From contig NZ_LT607750.1 in the NCBI RefSeq assembly GCF_900090235.1, positions 694,501-758,500 of the forward strand: a stretch of DNA of 64,000 nt, in the 5' to 3' direction. Numbering within the stretch: the first letter of the stretch is position 1; every line of letters starts with the position of its first letter. Below the pieces are notes generated by a model. That model made no database searches. It saw only the letters and a list, made by a program, of their open reading frames with translations, and was not told the DNA's origin. Made by a program: the position numbers and the translations under genes. This document shows positions 54,494 to 63,599 of the stretch, one piece after another. The DNA comes from Micromonospora echinaurantiaca (lineage in GTDB: Bacteria > Actinomycetota > Actinomycetes > Mycobacteriales > Micromonosporaceae).

Positions 54494-56128
54494 ATGACCG
54501 AGCAGCAGGAGGCGCCGGTACACCGGGGGCGCGTCGACCCGGTGGTACTGGCGCTCAGCGTCGGCGGGGTGCTGGCCGTGGTGGCCTGGGGCGTGCTCGC
54601 CCGCGGCTCCCTGGCGGCTTTCGGGGAGTCCGGGCTGGCCTGGACGATCGGCACCTTCGGCTGGTTCTTCGTCCTGGCGGCCGACGCGTTCCTGGTGCTG
54701 GCGGTGGTGATCGCGGCGAGCCGGTTCGGCCGGATCCGGCTCGGCGCCGACCAGGACGAGCCCGAGTTCAGCTCGCTGGCCTGGATCGCGATGATGTTCA
54801 GCGCCGGGATGGGGATCGGCCTGGTCTTCTTCGCCGTCGCCGAGCCCATCCAGCACTACGCGACGCCGCCGCCGGCCACCGGCGTCGCACCGCAGACCGG
54901 CGCGGCCGGCGCGACGGCCATGCAGTACACGCTCTTCCACTGGACGCTGCATCCCTGGGGGATCTACGCGGTGGTGGCGCTGGCGCTGGCGTACTCGACC
55001 TTCCGGAAGGGCCGGGAGAACCGGATCTCCGCCGCGTTCCGTCCGCTGCTCGGCGACCGGGCCGACGGGGCGGCCGGGCGGGCGATCGACCTGCTGGCGG
55101 TCTTCGCCACCGTGTTCGGTTCGGCGACCAGCCTCGGCCTCGGCGCGCTCCAGGTCGCCGCCGGCCTCGACCTGGTGGCGGGCGTCCCGGACACGACAGC
55201 GGTGGAGCTGGTCGTGATCGGCGGGCTCACGCTGGCCTTCGTGATCTCGGCCTTCTCCGGCCTGCACAAGGGCATCAAGTGGCTCTCCACCACCAACGTC
55301 CTGCTGGCGGTGCTGCTGATGCTCTTCGTCTTCGTGGTCGGGCCGACCATCTACACGCTGGAGGTGCTGCCGGCCTCGGTCGGCGACTACCTGAGCAACC
55401 TGCTGTTCATGTCCACCCGTACCGGCGCCTTCTCCGACCCGTCGTGGCTCGGCTCCTGGACGATCTTCTACTGGGCCTGGTGGATCTCCTGGGCGCCGTT
55501 CGTGGGCACCTTCATCGCCCGCATCTCCAAGGGGCGGACGATCCGGCAGTTCCTGGTCGGGGTGCTGCTGGTGCCGAGCGGGGCCAGCGCGGTCTGGTTC
55601 GCGGTGATGGGCGGCAGCGCGCTGCGGGCGCAGGCCACCGGCGCGCGCGACCTGGTCGCGGACGTCGAGGCGGGCACCGAGCAGGCGCTGTTCGGCCTGC
55701 TGGACGCGCTACCGCTGGCGACCCTGACCAGCGTCCTGGCCATGGTGCTGATCGGGCTGTACTTCGTCACCAGCGCCGACTCCGCGTCGCTGGTGCTCGG
55801 CTCGCTGAGCTCCCGGGGAGCGCTGCGCCCGCACCGGGTGCTGGTGGTCACCTGGGGGGTGCTGATCGGCGCGACGGCGGCGGTGCTGCTGCTGGCCGGC
55901 GGGCTCGACGCGCTGCAACAGGCGACGATCATGGTGGCGCTGCCGTTCGTGGTGGTGATGCTCGGCCTGGCGGTGGCGCTGGTCCGGGACATGTCCCGGG
56001 ACCCCACGGTCAACCCGCCGGCCCGCAACCGCCGTTACGGCCTGGCCGCCGCGATCCGCGCCGCCCGGTCGTACCAGGAGGAGGATCCGCCGCCGGTGCG
56101 GCGCTACCTGCGCCGCCGCCCCCGGTGA
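54494..56128 (+). CDS. BCCT family transporter (betaine/choline/carnitine)
   Basis: This secondary transporter (544 residues, about twelve helices) takes up betaine, choline or carnitine, usually with sodium or protons. The unwound helix GMGIGLVFFAVAEP is present, with HWTLHPWGIYA and the tryptophan-rich segment TIFYWAWWISWAPFVGTFIARISKGRTIR that builds the substrate cage. It may serve osmoprotection. ATG 54494 is preceded by GGGGGTG; GTG 54482 is an alternative. A fragment of another gene follows in the same frame directly after the stop. Confidence 0.93.
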   Translation: MTEQQEAPVHRGRVDPVVLALSVGGVLAVVAWGVLARGSLAAFGESGLAWTIGTFGWFFVLAADAFLVLAVVIAASRFGRIRLGADQDEPEFSSLAWIAMMFSAGMGIGLVFFAVAEPIQHYATPPPATGVAPQTGAAGATAMQYTLFHWTLHPWGIYAVVALALAYSTFRKGRENRISAAFRPLLGDRADGAAGRAIDLLAVFATVFGSATSLGLGALQVAAGLDLVAGVPDTTAVELVVIGGLTLAFVISAFSGLHKGIKWLSTTNVLLAVLLMLFVFVVGPTIYTLEVLPASVGDYLSNLLFMSTRTGAFSDPSWLGSWTIFYWAWWISWAPFVGTFIARISKGRTIRQFLVGVLLVPSGASAVWFAVMGGSALRAQATGARDLVADVEAGTEQALFGLLDALPLATLTSVLAMVLIGLYFVTSADSASLVLGSLSSRGALRPHRVLVVTWGVLIGATAAVLLLAGGLDALQQATIMVALPFVVVMLGLAVALVRDMSRDPTVNPPARNRRYGLAAAIRAARSYQEEDPPPVRRYLRRRPR

Positions 56129-56155
56129 CCCGCGCCCACCGCCGTCATCGCGCAG

Positions 56156-56368
56156 GTGCTGCACTGCGTGCACGACGACGGTGGGCGCCTGACGCCGTCG
56201 GCGTGCCCGGGCATGGTCGAGCACCTGGAGCGGGAGCGGGCCCGCATCGCCGAGGCGATGGCGCGGCTCGGCACCGAACGGCAGGCGCTCGACACCCTGC
56301 TCGCCGCCATGCCGACGCGGGACGGCCGGTCCGACGTCCCCGGCCGGGAGCAGCCGGCCGGGGAGTAG
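56156..56368 (+). pseudogene. Fragment resembling the C-terminus of a MerR-type regulator
   Basis: The 70-residue frame from GTG 56156 reads [17 protein letters not shown] and then a helix [18 protein letters not shown]. This looks like the dimerisation helix at the end of MerR-family regulators; the DNA-binding domain is missing. The open frame begins right after the BCCT stop codon and is in phase with it. No ribosome site is seen. It is probably the remnant of a regulator gene replaced by the BCCT gene, though a small independent protein is possible. Confidence 0.5.
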
Positions 56369-56499
56369 CCTCGTCCGCGTCCCGGTCGGCCGCGTCCTTC
56401 CCTCCGGCTCGGCGTGGCGGTCGGCGCCACACCGGGGCGTCCCCCGGCGGCGGAGCGTCGGTCCGGCAGGGCAGGATGTACGCCGAGGGGGTGGCGAGC

Positions 56500-58374
56500 A
56501 TGGCTGGGCGGATCCGAGACGAGGACATCGCGCTGGTCCGCGAGCGCACCTCGATCGCGGACGTGATCTCCGAGACGGTGACCCTGAAGTCGGCCGGCGG
56601 CGGCAACCTCAAGGGCCTGTGCCCGTTCCACGACGAGAAGAGCCCCTCGTTCAACGTCTCGCCCGCCCGCAACGTCTGGTACTGCTTCGGCTGCGGCGCC
56701 GGTGGCGACGCGATCAAGTTCCTGATGGACGCCGAGCACCTGAGCTTCGTCGAGGCGGTCGAACGGCTCGCCGCCCGGGCCGGCATCCAGCTGCGCTACG
56801 TCGAGGGCGACCAGGCCGCGCCGCGGGCCGCCCGGCCGCAGCACGGGCAGAAGCAGCGCCTGGTCGCCGCGCACGCCGCCGCCGTCGAGTTCTACCGGGC
56901 CCAGCTCGGCACGGCCGGGGCCCGGCCGGCCCGGGAGTTCCTCGCCCGCCGCGGCTTCGACAAGGCCGCCGCCGAGCGCTACGGGTGCGGGTTCGCCCCG
57001 GACGGCTGGGACCTGCTCACCAAGCACCTGCGTCAGCAGGGCTTCACGCACGACGAGCTGGTCACCGCCGGGCTGTCCCGGCCGGCCCGTTCCGGCTCGC
57101 TGATCGACCGGTTCCGCCGCCGGTTGATGTGGCCGATCCGGGACATCACCGGTGACGTGATCGGCTTCGGCGCCCGGAAGCTCTTCGACGACGACGACGG
57201 CCCGAAGTACCTGAACACCCCCGAGACGCCGATCTACAAGAAGTCGCACGTCCTCTACGGCATCGACCAGGCCAAGCGCGAGATCGCCAAGCAGGGCAAG
57301 GTGGTCGTGGTCGAGGGCTACACCGACGTGATGGCCTGCCACCTGGCCGACGTGCCGACGGCGGTGGCGACCTGCGGCACCGCGTTCGGCGCCGACCACA
57401 TCGCCGTGCTGCGCCGGGTGCTCTTCGACAGCGACGAACGGGCCGGCGAGATCATCTTCACCTTCGACGGGGACGCCGCCGGGCAGAAGGCCGCGCTGCG
57501 GGCGTTCGAGGACGACCAGCGCTTCGTCGGGCGTACCTTCATCGCGGTCAGCCCCGACAACATGGACCCATGCGAGCTGCGGCTGGCCAAGGGTGACCTG
57601 GCGGTGCGCGACCTGGTCGCCCGCCGCGAGCCGCTGGTCGACTTCGCGCTGCGCCACGTGATCAGCCGGTACGACCTGGACACGGTCGACGGTCGGGTGG
57701 AGGCGATGCGTCGGGCCGCGCCCCTGGTCGCCAAGCTCAAGGACCGGGAGAAGCGCCCGGAGTACGTCCGCAAGCTCGCCGGCGACCTCGGCATGGAGAT
57801 CGAGCCGGTGCAGCGGGCCGTGCTGGCCGCCGCCTCCGGCCAACCCGGCCGGGAGGCCGCGCCCGCACCGTCCCGGCCGGCCAGGCCCGAACCGACCGTG
57901 GACAGCCCGCAGTCGATGGTCGAGCGCGAGGCGCTCAAGCTCGCCCTCCAGGAGCCGGTGCTGGCCGGGCCGATGTTCGACGCGGTCGAGGCGGTGGAGT
58001 ACCGCCATCCAGTGCACGCCGCGGTGCGCGCCGCCGTGGCGGCGGTCGGCGGGGCGTCGGCCGCGACCGGCGGCGCGGTCTGGATCTCCTCGGTCCGCGA
58101 CGCCTGCGAGGATCTCGCCGCCCAGGCGCTCGTCGGCGAACTGGCCGTGGAGCCGCTGCGGATCGACGGCGAGCCGGATCCGCGCTACGTCTCGGTAACC
58201 ATGGCCCGGTTGCAGTGGGGCTCGGTGACCAGCCGGATCAAGGAACTCAAGTCGCGGATCCAGCGGATCAACCCGGTCAGCAACAAGGACGAGTACTTCG
58301 CGCTCTTCGGCGAGCTGCTCTCGCTGGAGCAGCACGCCCGGGCGCTGCGCGAGCAGGCCGCGGGAGGGCTGTGA
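56500..58374 (+). CDS. dnaG: DNA primase
   Basis: DnaG (624 residues) makes RNA primers for replication. The zinc-binding domain has C41, H44, C62 and C65 ([11 protein letters not shown] and CFGCGAGG). The catalytic core has [13 protein letters not shown] sequence ([22 protein letters not shown]), and the TOPRIM motifs [12 protein letters not shown] and [11 protein letters not shown]. The C-terminal helicase-binding domain is complete. ATG 56500 was chosen with GGGGGTGG upstream; ATG 56476 and GTG 56491 are alternatives. The open frame extends far upstream but is not coding. Confidence 0.96.
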   Translation: MAGRIRDEDIALVRERTSIADVISETVTLKSAGGGNLKGLCPFHDEKSPSFNVSPARNVWYCFGCGAGGDAIKFLMDAEHLSFVEAVERLAARAGIQLRYVEGDQAAPRAARPQHGQKQRLVAAHAAAVEFYRAQLGTAGARPAREFLARRGFDKAAAERYGCGFAPDGWDLLTKHLRQQGFTHDELVTAGLSRPARSGSLIDRFRRRLMWPIRDITGDVIGFGARKLFDDDDGPKYLNTPETPIYKKSHVLYGIDQAKREIAKQGKVVVVEGYTDVMACHLADVPTAVATCGTAFGADHIAVLRRVLFDSDERAGEIIFTFDGDAAGQKAALRAFEDDQRFVGRTFIAVSPDNMDPCELRLAKGDLAVRDLVARREPLVDFALRHVISRYDLDTVDGRVEAMRRAAPLVAKLKDREKRPEYVRKLAGDLGMEIEPVQRAVLAAASGQPGREAAPAPSRPARPEPTVDSPQSMVEREALKLALQEPVLAGPMFDAVEAVEYRHPVHAAVRAAVAAVGGASAATGGAVWISSVRDACEDLAAQALVGELAVEPLRIDGEPDPRYVSVTMARLQWGSVTSRIKELKSRIQRINPVSNKDEYFALFGELLSLEQHARALREQAAGGL

Positions 58375-58910
58375 TGGGACTGTTCAACCGCAAGCCGAAG
58401 CTGCCGGCCGCCGCCCGCCCGCCGCTGGCCGCCGAGGAACGGGTGCTGGCCTGGGCCGCCGCCGGCAACGGCGAGGGCGACGGGGTGGTGGTGGCCAGCA
58501 ACCTCGGGCTCTGGCTGCCCGGCCGGGGGCACCGGCTGGGCTGGCACGACATCCTCAAGGCGGTCTGGTCGGGCCGCGAGCTGACCGTCACGCCGGCCGA
58601 GCGGGTCGCCGAGCGCGACGGCTACCTGGTGGTCGCCGACTGCCCGGCCGAGACGTACCTGCTGCTCGATCCGGGGGACCTGCCGCACCAGGTGCGCGCC
58701 CGGGTGACCCGCTCGGTGGCGTACACCCAGCACCACCCGCTGCCCGGCGGCGCCGGCCGGGTGGCCGCCCGGCGGGTGCCCGGCATGGACGGTCTGACCT
58801 GGACGGTTCGGCTCGACCCCGGCACCCCGGTCGACGACGACGCGGTGCTCGCCGAGACCGACCGGCTGGTCGCAGCCGCCCGCGCCGCCACCGCACCCAC
58901 CGACGTCTGA
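58374..58910 (+). CDS. Conserved protein downstream of dnaG, 178 residues
   Basis: This soluble protein overlaps the dnaG stop by one base (TGATG) with GGGAGGG upstream, so it is translationally coupled to the primase. It resembles PH-like small-domain proteins: strands VVVASNLGLWLPGRGHRLGWHDILKAVW, then LTVTPAER and YLLLDPGDLPHQVRARVTRSVAY. Homologues seem to follow dnaG in other Micromonosporaceae and relatives, as far as I recall. No function is known. The association with dnaG makes a replication or stress link worth testing. Confidence 0.78.
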   Translation: MGLFNRKPKLPAAARPPLAAEERVLAWAAAGNGEGDGVVVASNLGLWLPGRGHRLGWHDILKAVWSGRELTVTPAERVAERDGYLVVADCPAETYLLLDPGDLPHQVRARVTRSVAYTQHHPLPGGAGRVAARRVPGMDGLTWTVRLDPGTPVDDDAVLAETDRLVAAARAATAPTDV

Positions 58911-58918
58911 CCACACCG

Positions 58919-58950
58919 GCCACCGGTCACCGGGCCCGGCGGCCGGTGGC
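58919..58950. terminator. Hairpin between convergent genes
   Basis: GCCACCGG (58919-58926) pairs with CCGGTGGC (58943-58950). CCGGGCCCGG occurs twice nearby (about 58930 and 58958) and can form a competing stem. Confidence 0.4.
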
Positions 58951-58973
58951 GTCCGCGCCGGGCCCGGCCGAGG

Positions 58974-59999
58974 TCAGTTGGCGCCCAGGTCGCGCAGCGC
59001 CTTGTCCGCGCCGCGGTGCAGCGGTACGGGCTCCGTCCGGCGGGCCGTCTCCAGGCTGATGCCCTTCGCGGCCGGGTTGGCCTGGGCCAGCGCGTCCTTG
59101 CGCTCGAACACCGTCCGGGTGATCGCGCAGGCCACGTTCGCGTCCAGGTCCTTGCGCACCAGCAGCACGTTCGGCACCACGATGGTCGGCGTGTCCGCCG
59201 CCGTGCCGTACGCGTCCTTGCTGATCGTGCCCGCCTGGTAGGCCGGGTTCAGCTCGGCCATCTTCGGCAGCAGCGGCGTGATGTCGATGAACTTCACCTG
59301 GTCACCAGTGGTGGTGAAGAGGTCGGTCAGGCCGCCGGTGGGCACCCCGCCGGACCAGAAGAAGCCGTCGATGCTGCCGTCCTTGACGCCCTGCACCGTC
59401 TTGGCGAGGTCGAGCCGCTGCGCCTGGACGTCCTTGGCCGGATCCAGGCCGGCGGCCTCGAGCAGCCGGTTGGCGATCACCTCCGTGCCGGACTTGGGGG
59501 AGCCGGTGGAGATTCGCTTGCCCCGCATGTCCGCCACCGAGGCGATGCCCGCGTCGGCCCGCACCACGACCTGCGTGTAGTTGTCGTAGATCCGGGCGAG
59601 CGCCTCGACCGGCTGCGCGGCGGTGAAGCTGCCCTTGCCCTGCACCGCGTTGACCGCGCTGTCGAAGAGCGAGAAGGCGACGTCGTACTGGCCGGCGACC
59701 AGCTGCTCGATGTTCTGCACCGACGCGCCGGTCTCGGCGGCGGTGCCGGTCAGCTTCCCTCCGGTGGTGCCGGAGAGCTGGCCCGCGAGGGCGTTGCCGA
59801 CCGGGTAGTAGACGCCGGTCGCGTTTCCGGTCGCGATGCCCACCCGGGTGTCCGCGGTCACCTCGCAGGTGACCTCGCTGGCGGTGTCGTCCTTCGCCGC
59901 GCCGCCCTGCCGGCCGCCGCAGCCCGCCACGCCCGCCGCGGCGAGGGCGAGCACGCCCACCCCCGCCAGCAGCCGAATCCTGTTCCCGCTCACTGTCAT
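58974..59999 (-). CDS. TAXI-type TRAP transporter binding lipoprotein
   Basis: This 341-residue solute-binding protein of the TRAP-associated extracytoplasmic immunogenic (TAXI) family has a signal peptide with lipobox GVAGC. The mature part contains RVGIATGNATGVYYPVGNALAGQL and NIEQLVAGQYDVAFSLFDSAVNAVQGKGSF, the hallmark segments. Four cysteines occur after processing (lipid Cys, and in SEVTCEV and NVACAI, besides the export region). It delivers its ligand, often a dicarboxylate or glutamate, to the fused permease encoded upstream, with which it overlaps by 4 bases. Confidence 0.92.
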   Translation of the reverse strand: MTVSGNRIRLLAGVGVLALAAAGVAGCGGRQGGAAKDDTASEVTCEVTADTRVGIATGNATGVYYPVGNALAGQLSGTTGGKLTGTAAETGASVQNIEQLVAGQYDVAFSLFDSAVNAVQGKGSFTAAQPVEALARIYDNYTQVVVRADAGIASVADMRGKRISTGSPKSGTEVIANRLLEAAGLDPAKDVQAQRLDLAKTVQGVKDGSIDGFFWSGGVPTGGLTDLFTTTGDQVKFIDITPLLPKMAELNPAYQAGTISKDAYGTAADTPTIVVPNVLLVRKDLDANVACAITRTVFERKDALAQANPAAKGISLETARRTEPVPLHRGADKALRDLGAN

Positions 60000-62452
60000 A
60001 CCTCCCTGACCTCCGGTGATCCGGCGCGCGGCCCGGCGGCCCGGCCGGCGGATCCGCGTCGTACGAGCACTCCGGTGGCGGCCACGGCCGTCAGCGCGAC
60101 ACCGACCGCCACCGGCACCGGTTCGAGCCAGAGCAGGGTCACGCCGGCCAGCGCGCCGAGGACGCGCTCCGGCACGCCGGCCGGGCCGACGCCGGGCAGC
60201 CAGCCGCCCGCCGCCACGGCCAGCACGGCGACGCTGAGCGCCACCACCACGGCGGCGACCGCGATCCGTCGCGCGCCGCCGATGCCGAGCAGCCCGAGAC
60301 CGGCCGGGGTGAGCACGAAGGCGATCGGCGTCAGGTAGGCCGGCAGGGCGTACCGCAGGGTCTGCCACATGGTCGGCACCAGCCGGCCGCCGGTGACCGC
60401 CGCGGCCGCGACGGCGGCCAGCGCGGTCGGCGGGGAGACCTCGGAGAGCACCGCGAAGTAGAAGACGAACATCGCCACGGCGGGCGTCGACACGCCGAGG
60501 TCGAGCAGCGCCGGACCGATGATCACCCAGCCGATGATGAACGAGGCGGTGACCGGCACGGCCAGGCCGAGCAGGCTGAGCGCGACGGCGGCGAGCACCG
60601 CGGTGAGCGCGAGCACCAGGGTCGGGTCCGAGGCGACCGCCTGCGCGCCGCTCACCAGCAGCGCGGCCGCCTGGGGGCCGAGGCCGGTCTTGGTGGTGGT
60701 GGCGGTGATGATGCCGGCGGCGGCGCAGACGGCGGTCACCGCCAGCACTCCGCGTACGCCGGCGCCGAGGGCCGCGGCGAGCCGGGCCGGGGTGAGCCGG
60801 TGGGCCCGGTCCAGGAAGGACAGCGCGGCGGCCAGGACGGTGGCCAGCACCACCGCGCGGGTGGCGGAGAACCCGACGGCGAGCAGCACGACGATGGCGA
60901 CCAGCGAGGCGAAGTGGTAGCCGAACCGGGCCAGCAGCCGCCACGGCGAGGCGGTGTCGATCAGCACCGGGCGAACCCCGGACCGCCGGGCGTCGATCTC
61001 CACGGCCAGCAGGATGCCGAGGTAGTACAGGACGGTCGGCACGGTCGCCCAGCCGAGCACCTGCAGGTACGACACGCCCAGGTACTCGGCGATGATGAAC
61101 GCCGCGGCGCCCAGCGTCGGCGGCGAGAGGATGGCGCCCACCCCGGCCGCCGCGAGCATGCCGCCGGCCCGCTCCGGCGGGTAGCCGGCCCGGCGCAGGA
61201 TCGGCCAGGTCACCGCGCCGATGCTGACCGTCGTCGCGGCGCCGGAGCCGGAGACGGTGCCGAGCAGGAAGCCGGAGGCGACGGCGGTCCGCCCGGCGGC
61301 GGTCCGCGACCGGCGGAACGCGGCGGTGGACAGGTTGACGAAGAACCGCCCGGCGCCGGAGAAGTCGAGCACCGCGCCGTAGATAGTGAAGAGCACGATG
61401 TACGAGGCGGCGACGTCGAGCGGGGTGCCGTAGAAGCCGCTGTCGGAGTTGTAGAAGGCGTCGACCAGTTGGGTGAAGTCGAGCCCGGCGTGGGCGACCG
61501 GCCAGGACTGCGGCAGCAGCCCGCCGTAGTAGCCGTAGCCGAGGAACAGCAGGCAGACCGCGGGCAGGATCCAGCCGGTGGTGCGGCGGCACGCCTCCAG
61601 CAGCAGCAGGAGCAGCACCGTGCCCATCACCAGGTCCAGCGGCACGAGCAGGCCCTGCCGGTCGAGGAAGGCGTTGTACCCGCCGCCGCCTGCGCCGAGG
61701 CGGACCGGCAGCACGGGGTAGAGGCAGGCGACCAGGGCCAGGCCGGCCAGCGCCCAATCCGGCAGGGTCGGCCGCGCGTCGCCCACCGGCCGGCCCGGTT
61801 CGTCCACTCTGCCCGGTCGGTCCGTGCCGGACCGGGCGGGCCGGGTCGCGCGCCGGAGCCGGGCCGGCAGCGGCAGGTCGGCCGGGTAGGCCAGGAAGAC
61901 CAGCGGCAGTACGCCCGCCAGGAAGATGATCAGGTAGTACTTGCTGCCCTGCGGCAGTGGGCGGAACACCTGCCAGAGGGCGAGCGTGGCGACCGCGAGC
62001 GCCACGCCGGCGAGCAGCAGACCGGCCGGCCCGGTGAGGGTCCGGCCGGGCTTCTCGTCCTCGAACCGGGCGGCCAGGTCGGACGTCGCGGCGTCGGCCA
62101 CCGCCGGCCCGGTTCCACCCGCTCCGGCCTCCGGCCGCGCAACGCCGCCGCCGTCGGTCGCGATGCCCGCCGGGGTCGCGTCGCCTTCGGCGCGAACCGC
62201 GGAGCCGCGCCCCGCTGGCCTGGCGGTGGCGTCGCTGTCCGGGCGGGCGGCGGGCTCGGTGCCGACGGCGTCGCCGGCCGGGTGGTCGGAGTCGCGCGGC
62301 ACGGCGGGGGAGCCCGCCGGCACCGTTTCCGGTGCGGGCGGTGCCGCCGGCCGGGGCGGCGCCCCGGTTCCGGGTGGACCGGGCGCGGCCTGCGGTGCGT
62401 CGGCCGGACGACCGGGTGGCGGTGAGCCGTCGGGTGAGCGGGTGGGCGACAC
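59996..62452 (-). CDS. TRAP transporter permease, fused 4TM-12TM form
   Basis: This 818-residue membrane protein joins the small (DctQ-like) and large (DctM-like) TRAP subunits, as is usual with TAXI binding proteins. Landmarks are the membrane start LTGPAGLLLAGVALAVATLALW, the GSGAATTVSIGAVTWPILRRAGYPPERAGGMLAAAGVGAILSPP region and LGLAVPVTASFIIGWVIIGPALLDLG. Before the first helix lies an unusual tail of about 135 residues rich in Pro, Ala and Asp. GTG 62452 is 6 bases after TATCGT, a leaderless start. Uptake is driven by an ion gradient. Confidence 0.92.
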   Translation of the reverse strand: MSPTRSPDGSPPPGRPADAPQAAPGPPGTGAPPRPAAPPAPETVPAGSPAVPRDSDHPAGDAVGTEPAARPDSDATARPAGRGSAVRAEGDATPAGIATDGGGVARPEAGAGGTGPAVADAATSDLAARFEDEKPGRTLTGPAGLLLAGVALAVATLALWQVFRPLPQGSKYYLIIFLAGVLPLVFLAYPADLPLPARLRRATRPARSGTDRPGRVDEPGRPVGDARPTLPDWALAGLALVACLYPVLPVRLGAGGGGYNAFLDRQGLLVPLDLVMGTVLLLLLLEACRRTTGWILPAVCLLFLGYGYYGGLLPQSWPVAHAGLDFTQLVDAFYNSDSGFYGTPLDVAASYIVLFTIYGAVLDFSGAGRFFVNLSTAAFRRSRTAAGRTAVASGFLLGTVSGSGAATTVSIGAVTWPILRRAGYPPERAGGMLAAAGVGAILSPPTLGAAAFIIAEYLGVSYLQVLGWATVPTVLYYLGILLAVEIDARRSGVRPVLIDTASPWRLLARFGYHFASLVAIVVLLAVGFSATRAVVLATVLAAALSFLDRAHRLTPARLAAALGAGVRGVLAVTAVCAAAGIITATTTKTGLGPQAAALLVSGAQAVASDPTLVLALTAVLAAVALSLLGLAVPVTASFIIGWVIIGPALLDLGVSTPAVAMFVFYFAVLSEVSPPTALAAVAAAAVTGGRLVPTMWQTLRYALPAYLTPIAFVLTPAGLGLLGIGGARRIAVAAVVVALSVAVLAVAAGGWLPGVGPAGVPERVLGALAGVTLLWLEPVPVAVGVALTAVAATGVLVRRGSAGRAAGPRAGSPEVREV

Positions 62453-62458
62453 GAACGG

Positions 62459-62464
62459 ACGATA
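62459..62464 (-). promoter_or_regulatory. -10 box of a leaderless promoter (TRAP operon)
   Basis: On the minus strand TATCGT lies exactly 6 bases before the GTG at 62452. This decided the choice of start; no ribosome site is present. Confidence 0.5.
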
Positions 62465-62566
62465 CACGTCGATCAAGCGGTGAGCGGGGCATCGACATCC
62501 GTCCGCCCCGTGTCGTCGGCGCGGGCGGTCGGGGGTAAATCGGGTGGAGCTGTCGGACCCGGCGGC

Positions 62567-62572
62567 TAGGGT
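62567..62572 (+). promoter_or_regulatory. -10 box of a leaderless promoter (ABC exporter)
   Basis: TAGGGT lies exactly 6 bases before the GTG at 62579. Confidence 0.5.
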
Positions 62573-62578
62573 CGGGCG

Positions 62579-63511
62579 GTGACCACGGCTCAACCACTCA
62601 TCCAGGCCCGGGGGCTGGTGAAGCGGTTCGGCGACTTCACCGCCGTCGACGGCATCGACGTCGAGGTGCGCTCCGGCGAGGCGTTCGGCTTCCTCGGGCC
62701 GAACGGCGCGGGCAAGTCCTCGACCATGCGGATGGTCGGCTGCATCTCCCCGCCCAGCGGCGGTGAGCTGCGCATCCTCGGCATGGATCCGGTCCGCGAC
62801 GGCCCGGCGATCCGGGCCCGCCTCGGTGTCTGCCCGCAGCTCGACAACCTCGACCCCGAGCTGACCGTCCGGGAGAATCTGACGACCTACGCCCGCTACT
62901 TCGGCATCCCCCGCCGGGTGGCCCGGGCCCGCGCCGCCGAGCTGCTCGACTTCGTCCAGCTCAGCGAGCGCGCCGACAGCAAGGTCGAGCCGCTCTCCGG
63001 CGGCATGAAGCGCCGGCTCACCATCGCCCGTGCCCTGGTCAACGAGCCGGAGATCGTCCTGCTCGACGAGCCGACCACCGGCCTCGACCCGCAGGCCCGG
63101 CACCTGGTCTGGGAGCGGTTGTTCCGGCTCAAGCAGCAGGGCGTCACGCTGGTGCTCACCACGCACTACATGGACGAGGCCGAGCAGCTCTGCGACCGGC
63201 TGGTGGTGATGGACGGCGGCCGGATCGTCGCCGAGGGCTCACCGCGGGCGCTGATCGAGCAGCACTCCACCCGCGAGGTGGTCGAGTTGCGCTTCGCCGC
63301 CGAGTCCCAGGAGGCGTTCGCCGGCAAGGTCGACGGGCTGGCGGAGCGGGTCGAGGTGCTGCCCGACCGCATCCTGCTCTACGTCCCCGACGGCGACGCG
63401 GCGGTGGCCGAGGTCAACGCCCTCGGGCTCACCCCGGCCAACGTGCTGGTCCGGCGCAGCAGCCTGGAGGACGTCTTCCTGCACCTGACCGGGCGCACCC
63501 TGGTCGACTGA
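62579..63511 (+). CDS. ABC transporter ATPase, DrrA-like
   Basis: This 310-residue ATPase of the drug/antibiotic exporter type has Walker A GPNGAGKSS, signature LSGGMKRRLTIARAL and Walker B IVLLDEPTTGLDPQ. The C-terminal extension (about 230-310) ends in the LEDVFLHLTGR motif typical of DrrA and related exporters. The membrane partner would be expected downstream; the next frame starts 88 bases later but does not look like a typical permease. The start is leaderless. The substrate is unknown. Confidence 0.93.
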   Translation: MTTAQPLIQARGLVKRFGDFTAVDGIDVEVRSGEAFGFLGPNGAGKSSTMRMVGCISPPSGGELRILGMDPVRDGPAIRARLGVCPQLDNLDPELTVRENLTTYARYFGIPRRVARARAAELLDFVQLSERADSKVEPLSGGMKRRLTIARALVNEPEIVLLDEPTTGLDPQARHLVWERLFRLKQQGVTLVLTTHYMDEAEQLCDRLVVMDGGRIVAEGSPRALIEQHSTREVVELRFAAESQEAFAGKVDGLAERVEVLPDRILLYVPDGDAAVAEVNALGLTPANVLVRRSSLEDVFLHLTGRTLVD

Positions 63512-63599
63512 GGCCCGCGCCGCCGGGCGGGTCCGGTGCCCGTAGCATCGGCCGGACGCCCGGCCGCCGGTGGCCCGGGCGCGACGAGCGGGGGTGCCG

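Noticed and set aside
54265..58374. Continuous open frame of 1369 codons ending with dnaG
   Set aside because: The part before 56500 is out of phase with the SIP and BCCT genes and is not protein-like. It is not a primase fusion.
58974..62597. Open frame of 1207 codons covering the TAXI gene and the opposite phase of the TRAP gene
   Set aside because: The TAXI protein has a clear signal peptide at 59999. The upstream part is a shifted reading of the TRAP permease gene.
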